Positions 25,711 to 34,778 of a DNA stretch of 64,000 bases are shown here, piece after piece. Made by a program: the position numbers and the translations under genes. The stretch lies in NCBI GenBank assembly GCA_035507035.1, contig DATJOJ010000019.1:1-64000 (forward strand), read 5' to 3'. The notes under the pieces were generated by a model, which was not told the DNA's origin, ran no database searches, and was given only the letters and a program-made list of their open reading frames with translations. This DNA comes from DATJOJ01 sp035507035 (GTDB lineage: Bacteria; Acidobacteriota; Terriglobia; Terriglobales; Acidobacteriaceae). How positions within the stretch are numbered: position 1 is the stretch's first letter; each line of letters opens with the position of its first letter.

Positions 25711-26298
25711 TCAAGGCCGCCCCATCACATGCAGATGTGCATAAGGTGAGCCCGCCCACATAATGTAAGCGCCGCGATCGCGGTGCGTGGTCGGAAGTCC
25801 CGTCGTCTTCGGGTCAAAGGGCCACATGATCATCCAATGAGGACCGACATGGATTGCGGGGCTTGTCGTGTCATTGGGATCGGAGTCACTGCGCTGAGTG
25901 GCTCCGGCGAGCATGTAGGTGATCCCAGGAACGGTATTCGTTGGCCTGAGTTTGTGCGCCTTAGCATCGGCGAACCATTGCAAGGACGCGGCGTCGACGC
26001 ACATGGCTGGCTCGCCGATCACGTCGCGATTGCCGGGCATGCAGGTAAAGCCGTTGCTGCCGTCGCGCAGCACAACAGGTTTTCCATTCGAGTCGGTGTC
26101 GACGATTCTCGCCGATCTGGCAATATCGTCCGGCCCGGCGGACATCGCGCGCGCAATCTCTGCCTGCGTCGCATCGTCCGCGCCCGCTGGTCGGCCACCC
26201 GCAGCGGCCTGAGGAAGCTGAAGTTCAACCAGACCTGCCGCGCCGAGCAGTGCAAAACACACTAACGCAAGTAAAGTGGTTTTTGGTCGCAGATTCAT
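25711..26298 (-). CDS. Secreted protein of unknown function (195 aa)
   Basis: ATG 26298, preceded by GAGGG, begins a signal peptide (TTLLALVCFALLGAAGLVEL). The mature part has FTCMPGNRDVIGEPAMCVD with two cysteines that may pair, then HVGPHWMIMWPFDP and a His-rich end YAHLHVMGRP. I know no function for it. A longer in-frame opening to 26595 runs into the transaldolase gene and is Arg/Lys-rich, so it was not used. It ends 7 bases before the SDR start, so the two may share a message. Confidence 0.72.
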   Translation of the reverse strand: MNLRPKTTLLALVCFALLGAAGLVELQLPQAAAGGRPAGADDATQAEIARAMSAGPDDIARSARIVDTDSNGKPVVLRDGSNGFTCMPGNRDVIGEPAMCVDAASLQWFADAKAHKLRPTNTVPGITYMLAGATQRSDSDPNDTTSPAIHVGPHWMIMWPFDPKTTGLPTTHRDRGAYIMWAGSPYAHLHVMGRP

Positions 26299-26404
26299 TT
26301 TACCCTCTACGTTTATGGCGTCCCCACCGAAGCCACCTTTCCGGCGGAGATCCCCGAGCCCACCGCGAAAAGCGTGGGTCTTCGAGGATGACTCCGCAGA
26401 CTTC

Positions 26405-27379
26405 TTACGCGACCGCTTTTTTCGCCACCTGCGAGAGCGCATACTCCTGCAGCTTCTGCGCGTCGCTATTGAATTTGCGGATGCCTTCGGCCAGCTTCTC
26501 CGTCGCCATCGCATCTTCATTGTGCATCCAGCGGAAGTCTTTCTCGCTGAGATGCAGTCGCTCTTCTTTGCTCGCCTTGGCTGTGGCCGGATCAAGCTTG
26601 CGCTCCATCGCGCCCTGGGTCTGCTCCAGCTGATCGAGCAACTCCGGACTGATGGTCAGCAAGTCGCATCCGGCTAGGCGAACGATCTGATTCACATTGC
26701 GGAAACTCGCTCCCATGACCTGGGTCTTGTAGCCGTACTTTTTGTAATAGTTGTAAATTCGCGTGACAGAAGCAACACCCGGGTCCTGGTCCGGCGGAAT
26801 TTCTTTTCCGCCGCCCTCTTTCTTATACCAATCGTAGATCCGGCCGACGAAAGGTGAGATCAGTGTGACTCCAGCTTCCGCGCACGCAACCGCCTGCGCG
26901 AAACTGAAGAGCAGCGTCAGGTTGCAATGAATTCCTTCTTTTTCCAGTTCGTTGGCTGCCTGAATCCCTTCCCAGGTGCTGGCGACCTTGATCAAGATCC
27001 GTTCGCGGCCGATGCCTTTTTTCTGATAAAGCGAGATGAGTTTGCGCGCCTTGGCCACGGTCCCAGCAGTATCAAAACTGAGCCTCGCGGCAACTTCCGT
27101 CGACACCCGGCCGGGAACGACGTTGAGGATTTCGCTTCCGAAAAGCACGAACATCTGGTCGATAAACTCTTCCGCCATCTGCTCGTGGCTCCCGCCCAGC
27201 TTCGAAGCCTGCGCGGCCGCCTCTTCCACCAGATGCCGGTATGCGGGCATCTCGGCCGCTTTGTAAAGCAGAGACGGATTAGTGGTTGCATCCTGCGGCC
27301 GGTGACGATGAATGGCTTCAATATCACCCGTATCCGCGACAACTGTCGTGTACTGTTTCAACGATTCAAACAACGTCAT
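26405..27379 (-). CDS. tal: Transaldolase (TalB type)
   Basis: This 324-residue enzyme moves a dihydroxyacetone unit between sugar phosphates in the non-oxidative pentose phosphate pathway. The N-terminal signature DATTNPSLL is near 30-38, and the Schiff-base lysine is K131 in ILIKVASTWEGI. NLTLLFSFAQA and SPFVGRIYDW follow, as in E. coli TalB. It lies apart from the tkt-zwf-gnd operon but completes the same pathway. AGGAG precedes the start. Confidence 0.96.
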   Translation of the reverse strand: MTLFESLKQYTTVVADTGDIEAIHRHRPQDATTNPSLLYKAAEMPAYRHLVEEAAAQASKLGGSHEQMAEEFIDQMFVLFGSEILNVVPGRVSTEVAARLSFDTAGTVAKARKLISLYQKKGIGRERILIKVASTWEGIQAANELEKEGIHCNLTLLFSFAQAVACAEAGVTLISPFVGRIYDWYKKEGGGKEIPPDQDPGVASVTRIYNYYKKYGYKTQVMGASFRNVNQIVRLAGCDLLTISPELLDQLEQTQGAMERKLDPATAKASKEERLHLSEKDFRWMHNEDAMATEKLAEGIRKFNSDAQKLQEYALSQVAKKAVA

Positions 27380-27412
27380 GGGAATTCTCCTATTTGTGCA
27401 ATATCAATAGAA

Positions 27413-28015
27413 CTAATTTTTCGGCGTGCCCGTGGGTGCGGGGGTGAGCAGCTTTTCAATCGCGCGACCCATGGTTGAGTTCATCTCTGCGACGACGCTG
27501 GGCACATCCCGCTTGGTGACTGTTCCAGTCTCAGACGCCTGGTTCATCCACACGGTCGAACCAGTGGCAAGGCTGGTCATCTGGGCGGAGATCGCGACTT
27601 CAACCTTGACCGCGCCGCCATAATCTACTTCTTCCAAGTGCTCGAGCCTTCCGCTGAGAACGTAGTCAACTGGGCGTCCGTCGTACAACTTCACCTCGGC
27701 AAAGTTTCCGCTCGCGCGCAGCCGTTCCGCAACCGCATTGGTCACGAATTCGCGCGGATCAACCGCCCAGCGGTGATAGTTGTAAAAGCCGATTTGTTCC
27801 GGCGAAGTCTTGTACACGATCGCTCCCTCTCGCAAGTAAGTGGGTGATCGGAATTCCCGCACAGCCAACGTTGCATGAATGCCCTCGGCGGCCGGCGGAT
27901 CGGGCGGCGGCGGCACGTTGAGCGTGTAGTAGTTCGGGTATTTGACCGCACCACCACAACCGGTCACCATGATCAGCGCCGCCAGCGCACAGCAAGTTGT
28001 GATTCGAAACTTCAT
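27413..28015 (-). CDS. ABC-type transport auxiliary lipoprotein of the Mla-like operon
   Basis: A lipoprotein signal with lipobox VTGC ends near residue 20, so the protein is lipid-anchored, probably to the outer membrane. The 200-residue body has the pattern of the ABC_trans_aux (PqiC-like) family: YYTLNVPP near the N-terminus, then LAVREFRSPTYLREGAIVY and a repeat of beta-alpha units. It is the last gene of an operon with STAS, permease, ATPase and MCE proteins. It would form the outer part of a lipid-transport path across the periplasm. Confidence 0.82.
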   Translation of the reverse strand: MKFRITTCCALAALIMVTGCGGAVKYPNYYTLNVPPPPDPPAAEGIHATLAVREFRSPTYLREGAIVYKTSPEQIGFYNYHRWAVDPREFVTNAVAERLRASGNFAEVKLYDGRPVDYVLSGRLEHLEEVDYGGAVKVEVAISAQMTSLATGSTVWMNQASETGTVTKRDVPSVVAEMNSTMGRAIEKLLTPAPTGTPKN

Positions 28016-28022
28016 ATCGTCC

Positions 28023-28949
28023 TCATTGCTGCGGGACTTCTCTTTCCTTCGGCTGCCGGATGCGGACCAGACTCCACGGACGCTGCTTGAGCGAATCGGT
28101 CAGCTGATCCAGGTTGTCGGTCGCGTCACGCAGGTTTTCCATTGTGTCGTCAATCTTGTAGTCATTGGCCCGCACCATGACTTGCATGTCGCTCAGCAAT
28201 GCTTTGGCTTGCTGCAAAGTGGTCTGCAACTCGACCAGGTCTTTGCGCAGCGGCTCACGCGCATCCGTCACCGTGCCGTCGACATTCTGAACGGTCGCAT
28301 CTACGTGCTGGGTCAGCGTGTTCAGTTGATCGGTGAGGCGATCGATCTTGGGCCGTTCCGTAGCCAGCATTCCGTTGACATTGTCCAATACGGCCTGAAC
28401 TTTCTTTTGCGTGAGTGGACCAGTCACATTATTCAGGTTCGCGAGTAGATGTCTGGCATCACCACTTATGCCTTCCAGTTCTCCGCGGACTTGCGTGATC
28501 AGACCATTTGCATTGTCTGCTACAGTGGCCAGCTTCCCGGCAATTTCATCGAAGCTTGCCGCTTCTTGCGAAGTAATTGTCGATCCTGGAGGAAGGCGCT
28601 TGGCCTCGTTGCTGCCCGTGGTTATCGATAACGCAGCGCCGCTCATCACGCTGATTATGCCGAGTTTGGCGATTGATTTCTCATTGACCGGTGTGCCCTC
28701 CTTTACGTCGAGCGCAATCTCGATTTTTGTAGGATCTGAGGCCGCAGGTCCGACAGCTTTCACCTTGCCAACCTCGATTCCGCCAAACAGGACCGGGGTA
28801 CCCGGCTCGATTCCACCTGCATAGCGAAGATAAGTTGTGTAGGGAACCTTACCCGCCCCGATTTGTGAGTTAATCAGATAAATAATGGTGTACGCCAGAA
28901 TCGCAAAACATCCCAGGACGAACGCGCCGACTTTTGCCTCGGTAGTCAC
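28023..28949 (-). CDS. mlaD: MlaD-family MCE protein
   Basis: This 308-residue protein has one N-terminal transmembrane helix (AFVLGCFAILAYTIIYLI) followed by an MCE domain (GIEPGTPVLFGGIEVGKV and the conserved hydrophobic core). A long helical C-terminal part with heptad-like Leu/Asn/Asp repeats ends near 290. MCE proteins form hexameric rings that carry lipids between membranes. It overlaps the ATPase gene by 4 bases and is followed by the lipoprotein. The helical tail is longer than in E. coli MlaD, more like needle-forming PqiB or Mce proteins. Confidence 0.88.
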   Translation of the reverse strand: MTTEAKVGAFVLGCFAILAYTIIYLINSQIGAGKVPYTTYLRYAGGIEPGTPVLFGGIEVGKVKAVGPAASDPTKIEIALDVKEGTPVNEKSIAKLGIISVMSGAALSITTGSNEAKRLPPGSTITSQEAASFDEIAGKLATVADNANGLITQVRGELEGISGDARHLLANLNNVTGPLTQKKVQAVLDNVNGMLATERPKIDRLTDQLNTLTQHVDATVQNVDGTVTDAREPLRKDLVELQTTLQQAKALLSDMQVMVRANDYKIDDTMENLRDATDNLDQLTDSLKQRPWSLVRIRQPKEREVPQQ

Positions 28950-29749
28950 AGTCGTGCCTCCTGACCCTGCAGGTATTTTTCGAGGTATGCAGCCACGGCG
29001 GGCGTTTGTGCGAAATTGTCGGGAACGCGATCCAAAAACTGCCGGACTCGCGGATCCTGGCTGGCTTTAATTTCGTCTTTTGTTCCCACCGCGCGGAACT
29101 TGCCCTGAAAGAGCATTGCAATTCGATCGGCGATGCGGAAAGCGCTTGGCAATTCGTGGGTCACAACGATCACGGTGACTTCAAAGACTTCCTTCAATAA
29201 GAGGATGAGTTCATCCAGCTCGGCCGCTACGATAGGATCCAATCCTGCTGAAGGTTCATCCAGCACAACGATGTCAGGTTCTAACGCCAGCGCCCGCGCA
29301 ACCGCCGCACGTTTCTTCATCCCGCCCGAGAGTTCCTGGGGATGCAACTTCCCGAAGTCTGCCAGTCCAACCACTGCCAATTTCATCCAGACCATCAGCT
29401 CTATAATCGATGGCGCGAGTCGCGTGTGCTCCCGCAGGGTCAGCGCGACGTTGTCCTCAACGGAGAGCGAATTGAACAAAGCGGCGCTTTGAAAAGCCAC
29501 TCCCATGGAGCGGCGAAGTTTTTTGAGTTCGGCCGGCGTGCAGTGGGCGAGGTCAATTCCCTTGACAAACACGCCGCCTGACTTGGGGCGCTCCAGCCCA
29601 AGAATCTGCCGCAACAGCGTAGTCTTGCCCGAACCGCTGCCTCCCAATAAGACCATCGTCTCGCCATGCTCGATGTCAAGATTGAGTCCGTCGAGCACAC
29701 GGTGCCCATCGTATTCAACCACCAGGTCGCGAATCGAAATGATGGGCAT
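28946..29749 (-). CDS. mlaF: MlaF-like ABC transporter ATP-binding protein
   Basis: From ATG 29749 the protein is 267 residues. It has Walker A GGSGSGKTT near 38-46, a Q-loop at FQSAALF, the signature LSGGMKKRAAVARAL and Walker B IVVLDEPSAGLDP, and the switch His in VTHE. The start overlaps the permease stop (TGATG). A longer frame to 30070 runs inside the permease gene and was rejected. It powers the MlaE-type permease at the inner membrane for phospholipid transfer. Confidence 0.92.
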   Translation of the reverse strand: MPIISIRDLVVEYDGHRVLDGLNLDIEHGETMVLLGGSGSGKTTLLRQILGLERPKSGGVFVKGIDLAHCTPAELKKLRRSMGVAFQSAALFNSLSVEDNVALTLREHTRLAPSIIELMVWMKLAVVGLADFGKLHPQELSGGMKKRAAVARALALEPDIVVLDEPSAGLDPIVAAELDELILLLKEVFEVTVIVVTHELPSAFRIADRIAMLFQGKFRAVGTKDEIKASQDPRVRQFLDRVPDNFAQTPAVAAYLEKYLQGQEARL

Positions 29750-30552
29750 CACTGTCCCACCGTAAAGTAGAAAATTGTCGTGAACACCGCGTCCGCAACG
29801 ATGACTAGAAACGTCGACTTGACTACGGCGGTCGTCGTCGAACGGCCCACCGCGTCCGGCCCTCCCTGCACGCGGAATCCTTCGAGACAGCCTACCTGCG
29901 CAATGATCGTGGCGAAGGCCACGCTCTTGATCATTCCCATGATTACGTCTCGCAACTGGATGGATTCGAATACGTCCCGCAGATACAGACCCGGAGAAAG
30001 GTGGGTGCTGAAAAACATAAACAGCCCGCCGGCTAAGATGCCACAAACGTTGCAGATCACAGTGAGGCAAGGAACGGTGATCAGCGCGGCCAGATACTTT
30101 GGCGCGAGCACAAACTCGATCGGTTCCAGCGCCATCACCCTCAGTGAATCCAGTTCTTCCGTCACCTTCATCGTCCCGATTTCAGCCGCGAACGCCGAGC
30201 CCGACCGGCCACTGACCGCGATGGCGGTAAGCAGGGGGCCCAGTTCGCGCGTAAAGCCGACTGACACTAGATCAATCACGTAATGAATCGCTCCGAAGCG
30301 CCGCAATTCCTCTGCGCCTTGCATGGCGAGAATGAATCCTGTGCAAATCGCCATGAGCGATACCATCGGCAGCGCATCGACTCCGATCTGCAACATCTGC
30401 TCCACGGATGCTTTCCAGCGATAGCGGTTTCCTACAAATGGCAACGCGCTGCCCATGGCGCGCAACGTCGCCCACCACTGAATATTCACACTGCCGACGT
30501 AGTCGAGATGGCCGATGGTACTTCGACCGACATCTTCCAGAACATTTGCCAT
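29749..30552 (-). CDS. mlaE: MlaE-family ABC transporter permease
   Basis: This 267-residue inner-membrane protein has about five hydrophobic helices and the conserved MlaE region GPLLTAIAVSGRSGSAFAAE, then IGTMKVTEELDSLRVM. It shares bases with the STAS gene upstream and the ATPase gene downstream, the usual order for this system. It would pass lipids between the inner membrane and the MCE protein. The direction of transport cannot be read from sequence. Confidence 0.92.
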   Translation of the reverse strand: MANVLEDVGRSTIGHLDYVGSVNIQWWATLRAMGSALPFVGNRYRWKASVEQMLQIGVDALPMVSLMAICTGFILAMQGAEELRRFGAIHYVIDLVSVGFTRELGPLLTAIAVSGRSGSAFAAEIGTMKVTEELDSLRVMALEPIEFVLAPKYLAALITVPCLTVICNVCGILAGGLFMFFSTHLSPGLYLRDVFESIQLRDVIMGMIKSVAFATIIAQVGCLEGFRVQGGPDAVGRSTTTAVVKSTFLVIVADAVFTTIFYFTVGQ

Positions 30553-30926
30553 CAGTTCCCCTTGCCTGGCGAATCGCCTTCACACCCAGTCGCCGCTTGA
30601 AAGACTCCTAGCAGGCCTGTAACTTCGAAGAAACGCGCCGCTCGGCCTTGCAGGCCCTTCAAACACAATGTCGCTTGACGATTTCGCGCGATCTTGAGCG
30701 CTTCCAGCAGAGTCGCGATCCCGGAGGCCTCAATCGAAGCCACCTCCGCCAGATCGACAATGACGGTTTTCGGTGTTTGCCCTTGCAAGATCGTCAAAAG
30801 CCGATCCCGAAGTTCTGGGGAAGAATCAATTCCCACGCGGCCGCGCAAGCGCACCAGCGTGCGTTCCCCGCCCTCATCAACTTCGATGTCAAGGCTGTCA
30901 TCTCCGATGACTGACTGTCGCGTCAA
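30552..30926 (-). CDS. mlaB: STAS-domain protein (MlaB-like)
   Basis: This 124-residue protein has STAS features: VRLRGRVGIDSSPELRD, then VIVDLAEVASIEASGIATL, with Ser in the loop that is phosphorylated in SpoIIAA-like proteins. In the Mla system MlaB binds and regulates the ATPase. It is the first gene of the operon and its stop overlaps the permease start. The C-terminus is Gly/Ser-rich. Function as a regulator of the MlaEF complex is inferred from gene order. Confidence 0.85.
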   Translation of the reverse strand: MTRQSVIGDDSLDIEVDEGGERTLVRLRGRVGIDSSPELRDRLLTILQGQTPKTVIVDLAEVASIEASGIATLLEALKIARNRQATLCLKGLQGRAARFFEVTGLLGVFQAATGCEGDSPGKGN

Positions 30927-31565
30927 GGCAGTTTCCCCGCGATCACTCAGGGCATGCCAGCTTCCACACAGAGACCGGCAATCTTATGTACTGATCTCAT
31001 TCCATGAGAATCGTTTAGCTGTTCACTCGGCGGGTTTGGCAATTTGTCTACTTCGGCGAGGTGGCAAGCAATTGGCAGGTGACGAGAGGTTGGATGGGGT
31101 CGCAGAGTCGGGTCACTCTGAGAAATTCAAGACTCTGCGAACCGCCGGGTTCGCGGAAGTGCTGCGTGGCGTCGCCTTCACTCCGCAGAGCGGAAGCGTC
31201 CAGAAATGAAAAACCTCCCATAGGATGGTCTTCCACTCTGCCTTGCGGCCATTGGCTCCTGATAGAAGCAGAACGGCGGTGCTTCCGCAGCGTCGCCGTT
31301 CCTGTCCATCGCAATTCCGCCAAGCGAACAAACGGCGCAAAGTTGTGTGAACGCGGGATTCGTAAATTGACAAATCTCGCCTCGACCGGCCTAGTCTGCC
31401 TGCGGGATGATCCGATCAGATGCACAAACTAGGGACCAATTTCCTACGCGATCCTCTAGATGCATCTTCGCTTGCCGCTCCTGTCGCTCCGAGATACACT
31501 GTGCTGGCATTTGTTTCCTCCGTGTTTTCGATAATTAGCGGCGTTCTTCGTGAAGGTGGTACACC
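30927..31565. other. Intergenic region before the first GloVer gene
   Basis: No gene was recognised in 639 bases. Two things stand out. An 8-base inverted repeat (GAACGGCG at 31271-31278 and CGCCGTTC at 31294-31301) has a 15-base loop. A block at 31362-31388 (GTAAATTGACAAATCTCGCC then TCGACCG) matches 33090-33116 before the next GloVer gene, with TTGACA at 31367-31372 but no good -10 box. Coding frames on both strands here lack any family signal. Confidence 0.55.
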
Positions 31566-32876
31566 ATGAAGCAAAAGTTGCTCCACCTGCTACTACTGCT
31601 TCTGTATTCCGGCTTCGCTCTGGGGCAGGCCCAATATAAGGTCCTCTATAACTTCGGAACTAATCCTAACGACGCACTGAATATTTCAGGAACCTTAGCG
31701 ACCGACCGCAACGGAGACCTTTTTGGGACTTCGCAAGTTGGGGGTATTGTTCCAAACTGTATTGGAGGGGGTTGCGGCACAGTGTTTGAGGTTAGCCCGA
31801 ATCCCGACGGTACCTGGGCCGAAACAATTCCGTATGACTTCTGCCCAGAATCGGGTTGCGCCGACGGGATGTTCCCGGAAACCGGCGTCGTTGTCGATTC
31901 AGCGGGCAATCTTTACGGCGTCACCCCGTACGGGGGATTGCTTTCTACCATTTGTTACGAGTCTCTCGATTTTCAAGCGGGTTGCGGGGTGGTGTTCGAG
32001 TTGTCGCCGCCGAGGGTGCCTGGGGGAGCATGGACTTATTCTCTCCTTTACTCCTTCTGCTCTCAGGTCTCAAATAATGTGTGTCAAGATGGCGCCGTAC
32101 CGATGGGGCTCACGATCGACAAATCTGGCAACTTGTACGGGACAACAGGCGCAGGGGGTAGCACCAATTACGGCACCGTGTTCGAGTTATCCTCCGGCGC
32201 TGGAGGCTGGACAGAAGCGGTTCTCTACAACTTTTGTCCTGGCGGCGGCCCCGATTGTCCAGGGGGTGCTGGACCTGGAGTCGGCGTCACGCTTGATCAA
32301 TCGGGGAATTTGTACGGCACAACAAACACCTATAGCGAGCAGCTTTATGGAGCAACGGTATACAAACTCTCGCACGGGAATGCGGGATGGACGGAGAACG
32401 TGATTTACACGTTTCCCAAAGTTCAAAGCCAGCAGCGGACGTATACGATTATCGGTCCGGTAACGATTGACTCCGAGCATGACCTCTATACAACCTTCAT
32501 CTTGAATTACAGCCCGAACTTCTATATTGGGAATGGTGGCTTGGCCGAAATGACTGATCGCGGATTGACTCGCGTGTTCACATTCGACGGTAGCAATGGC
32601 AAAGACCCGATTGGGCCGCTCCTCGTGAATGAAAAACGGCGCCTGCTATATGGAGTTACAAGTGGAGTCCCCGGTTTTGGCGAAGGCGGCAATGTCTATG
32701 AGATAAACACCCTTGATCAAGAAACCGTTCTTTACGATTTTTGTGAACCAGGGAACTGCGAAGATGGCTATTACTCGACCGGCGGCGTAATAGAGGGTAC
32801 ATCGGGAAATTTATACGGGGACACGTCGCTCGGCGGTAGTTTCAATAATGGTGTTGTTTTTGAGCTTATCCCGTAG
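31566..32876 (+). CDS. Secreted GloVer tandem-repeat protein, copy 1
   Basis: AAGGTGG precedes ATG 31566, which begins a signal peptide (LLHLLLLLLYSGFALG). The mature protein (about 415 residues) is made of repeats of the form GNLYGTT..GG followed by GTVFEL and an YSFC or YNFC element; examples are SGNLYGTTGAGG and NYGTVFELS. This matches the GloVer-containing repeat family, with predicted beta-propeller-like structure and unknown function. Many Cys residues lie in CxxGCG-like pairs and may form disulfides after export. A paralogue follows at 33232. Confidence 0.85.
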   Translation: MKQKLLHLLLLLLYSGFALGQAQYKVLYNFGTNPNDALNISGTLATDRNGDLFGTSQVGGIVPNCIGGGCGTVFEVSPNPDGTWAETIPYDFCPESGCADGMFPETGVVVDSAGNLYGVTPYGGLLSTICYESLDFQAGCGVVFELSPPRVPGGAWTYSLLYSFCSQVSNNVCQDGAVPMGLTIDKSGNLYGTTGAGGSTNYGTVFELSSGAGGWTEAVLYNFCPGGGPDCPGGAGPGVGVTLDQSGNLYGTTNTYSEQLYGATVYKLSHGNAGWTENVIYTFPKVQSQQRTYTIIGPVTIDSEHDLYTTFILNYSPNFYIGNGGLAEMTDRGLTRVFTFDGSNGKDPIGPLLVNEKRRLLYGVTSGVPGFGEGGNVYEINTLDQETVLYDFCEPGNCEDGYYSTGGVIEGTSGNLYGDTSLGGSFNNGVVFELIP

Positions 32877-33025
32877 AGGCACTCTTCGCCAGAAGCTCTG
32901 GCCGCTTGTAGACGCCGATTTGTTCCAGCAAATTAGGAAAGGAGAGATGGAGAACTTCCAACCATGAGCGAGCGGACGTGGATTCTTGAGGCGTCAAACA
33001 AGAGCCAATTGTCGAAAAATCCCTG
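32877..33025. other. Spacer after the first GloVer gene
   Basis: No gene or clear terminator was seen between the GloVer stop and the 3' repeat that starts at 33026. The remainder of the gap to 33231 is taken by that repeat, the promoter and the leader described separately. Confidence 0.45.
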
Positions 33026-33076
33026 TTACACTCATCATCCCCGCCAACGGGCGAAGCAAAAGCGCAAGCTTGCGCT
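33026..33076. repeat. 3'-flanking repeat, copy 1, with 16-base palindrome
   Basis: TTACACTCATCATCCCCG is followed by a short GC-rich part and the perfect palindrome AGCGCAAGCTTGCGCT at 33061-33076. Copy 2 at 34779-34829 has the same order of elements and copy 3 at 35683-35700 has only the first part. Each lies after a gene of the 31.5-35.7 kb block. It may be a terminator-like or dispersed palindromic element. Confidence 0.65.
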
Positions 33077-33108
33077 ATCGCCTGATTATGTAAACTGACA
33101 AATCTCGC

Positions 33109-33231
33109 CTTGACCGCTCATTTTCAAAATCAGATAATTCTCTTCACTCGGCCAGCCGCAAGTTCCCCCGACCTGTAGGCGTTTCGAGTTCATCCATAGC
33201 GTTGAATCGTGCACTACGACGGAGGTCTCCA
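33109..33231 (+). repeat. Promoter plus 5' leader, copy 2
   Basis: This region shares the promoter, the block starting CACTCGGCCAGCCGCA (33145) with GTTCCCCC and ACCTG after it, and the CGGAGGT ribosome site with the region at 1911-2050. The upstream stretch 33090-33116 also matches 31362-31388. A short CGGC/GCCG hairpin is possible inside the conserved block. Confidence 0.7.
33110..33138 (+). promoter_or_regulatory. Sigma-70-type promoter of the second GloVer gene
   Basis: TTGACC at 33110-33115 and GATAAT at 33133-33138 are 17 bases apart, as in the promoter at 1912-1940. The expected start of transcription near 33145 falls at the conserved leader, giving a 5' untranslated region of about 85-90 bases. 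Confidence 0.75.
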
Positions 33232-34719
33232 ATGACGAAACTAATGAGATGCAAATGCACCTGTGTCGTAATCTTTTTCGCAACGATGGCAGTGGCAGCC
33301 CAGGGGCAAGTCTTCACCACCATCCTCGGTTTTAATGGCAGTGATGGAGCAGTTCCGCAGGCCGGATTGGTTCAAGGCAAAGACGGGAATCTCTATGGGA
33401 CAACAACCGAAGGCGGGGCATCAAACAACTGTAACTACGGTTGCGGCACTGTCTTTCAAATAACCGCCGACGGCAGCCGCATAAGGCTCCACAGTTTTTG
33501 CTCACAAAGCGGTTGCCCAGATGGATATGACCCGTCGGCGGGGGTGATCCAGGATACAGATGGTAACTTTTACGGGACAACAGGTTTCGGCGGCGCTAGT
33601 TCGACCAACTGCCCCGCAGGCTGCGGCACAATTTTCAGAATTACCTCGAAGGGAGCGTTAACGACGATTCACACCTTCGATTGGACTGATGGATACCTTC
33701 CGTTGGGACTGGTTCAATCTGTGGATGGGGACTTCTACGGCATAACGATTTATGGCGGGAGCACAGCATGTAACAACGATGCCTTCGCGGGCTGCGGCAC
33801 TGTTTTCAAGATCACCCGCCACGGGACGTTCACGTCGCTGCACAACTTCGACTTGGGCGACGGTGCGTATCCTTATTCAGCATTAATCCAAGCGACTGAC
33901 GGAAACTTCTATGGTCAAACCACGACAGGAGGGCACAGCGGCACCCTCTGCCAGTCAACGGGATGCGGAACCGTGTTCCGGATGGCCGGTGCCGGAACGC
34001 TAACAACGCTACATTATTTTGTTGGCTCGGATGGTTCTGAACCCCTTGGTGCGCTACTTCAGGCCTCGGATGGCAGCTTCTATGGGACGACTGCCGGGGG
34101 CGGGGCAAACTTCTTCGGCACGGTCTTCAGGATGGGGAGAAACGGATCGTTCTCTACCGTTCACAATTTCGATGAAGATGACGGTGCAAGCCCAAATACA
34201 GGCCTGATTCAGGCGACCGATGGCAATTTCTATGGAACGACCTTTCAAGGCGGCAGCGCAGGACACGGAACAATATTCCAGATTAACAGCGAGGGTGCGC
34301 TAACCACGCTCCACAACTTCTGCTCCGACGGCTGCGAGGACGGGTTCCAGCCTGAGTTAGCTCCGCTCGTTCAGGACACTAGCGGCGTACTCTATGGCAC
34401 TGTCGATGGAGGCGGAAAGAGCAACAGGCGCTGCATCACTGACAGTTGTGGCACGATTTTCAGCCTCGACATGGGTCTCGGCCCATTCGTCACCTTTGTC
34501 CAACCATTCGGCAAGATCGGTCAGACTGGCGGAATCCTCGGTCAAGGTTTCATCGGCACAACCACTGTTGCCATCAACGGCATTCCGGCGAACTTCACCA
34601 TTCTTTCCGACACATATCTAACGGCCAAAGTCCCACCCGGCGCGACCACCGGCTACGTCACCGTGACCACGCCGACTGGTGTGTTGACCAGCAACGTGCC
34701 GTTTCACGTAATCCCATAA
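33232..34719 (+). CDS. Secreted GloVer tandem-repeat protein with C-terminal IPT/TIG domain, copy 2
   Basis: GGAGGT at 33220-33225 sits 6 bases before ATG 33232; an upstream in-frame ATG at 33202 lies in the conserved leader and was not used. A signal peptide (CTCVVIFFATMAVAAQG) leads to about ten repeats with the pattern TDGNFYGTT..GG..GTVFRI plus LHNF. Residues from about 415 on form an IPT/TIG-like domain (ILGQGFIGTTTVAINGIPA, then TAKVPPGATTGYVTVTTPTG). The protein is 495 residues and exported; the role is unknown. It is paralogous to the gene at 31566, but that copy lacks the IPT domain. Confidence 0.86.
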   Translation: MTKLMRCKCTCVVIFFATMAVAAQGQVFTTILGFNGSDGAVPQAGLVQGKDGNLYGTTTEGGASNNCNYGCGTVFQITADGSRIRLHSFCSQSGCPDGYDPSAGVIQDTDGNFYGTTGFGGASSTNCPAGCGTIFRITSKGALTTIHTFDWTDGYLPLGLVQSVDGDFYGITIYGGSTACNNDAFAGCGTVFKITRHGTFTSLHNFDLGDGAYPYSALIQATDGNFYGQTTTGGHSGTLCQSTGCGTVFRMAGAGTLTTLHYFVGSDGSEPLGALLQASDGSFYGTTAGGGANFFGTVFRMGRNGSFSTVHNFDEDDGASPNTGLIQATDGNFYGTTFQGGSAGHGTIFQINSEGALTTLHNFCSDGCEDGFQPELAPLVQDTSGVLYGTVDGGGKSNRRCITDSCGTIFSLDMGLGPFVTFVQPFGKIGQTGGILGQGFIGTTTVAINGIPANFTILSDTYLTAKVPPGATTGYVTVTTPTGVLTSNVPFHVIP

Positions 34720-34778
34720 CCGTAACTCCGTGAACGCCTGTGATTGAATCGTCTGCTCAGTTTGGCGCTAAATCGTCA

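Noticed and set aside
29750..30070. N-terminal extension of the MlaF ATPase
   Set aside because: It lies wholly within the permease gene and adds nothing that fits an ABC ATPase.
31048..31425. Minus-strand frame of 125 codons before the first GloVer gene
   Set aside because: Composition and lack of any domain or ribosome site suggest chance; a plus-strand frame covers the same bases.
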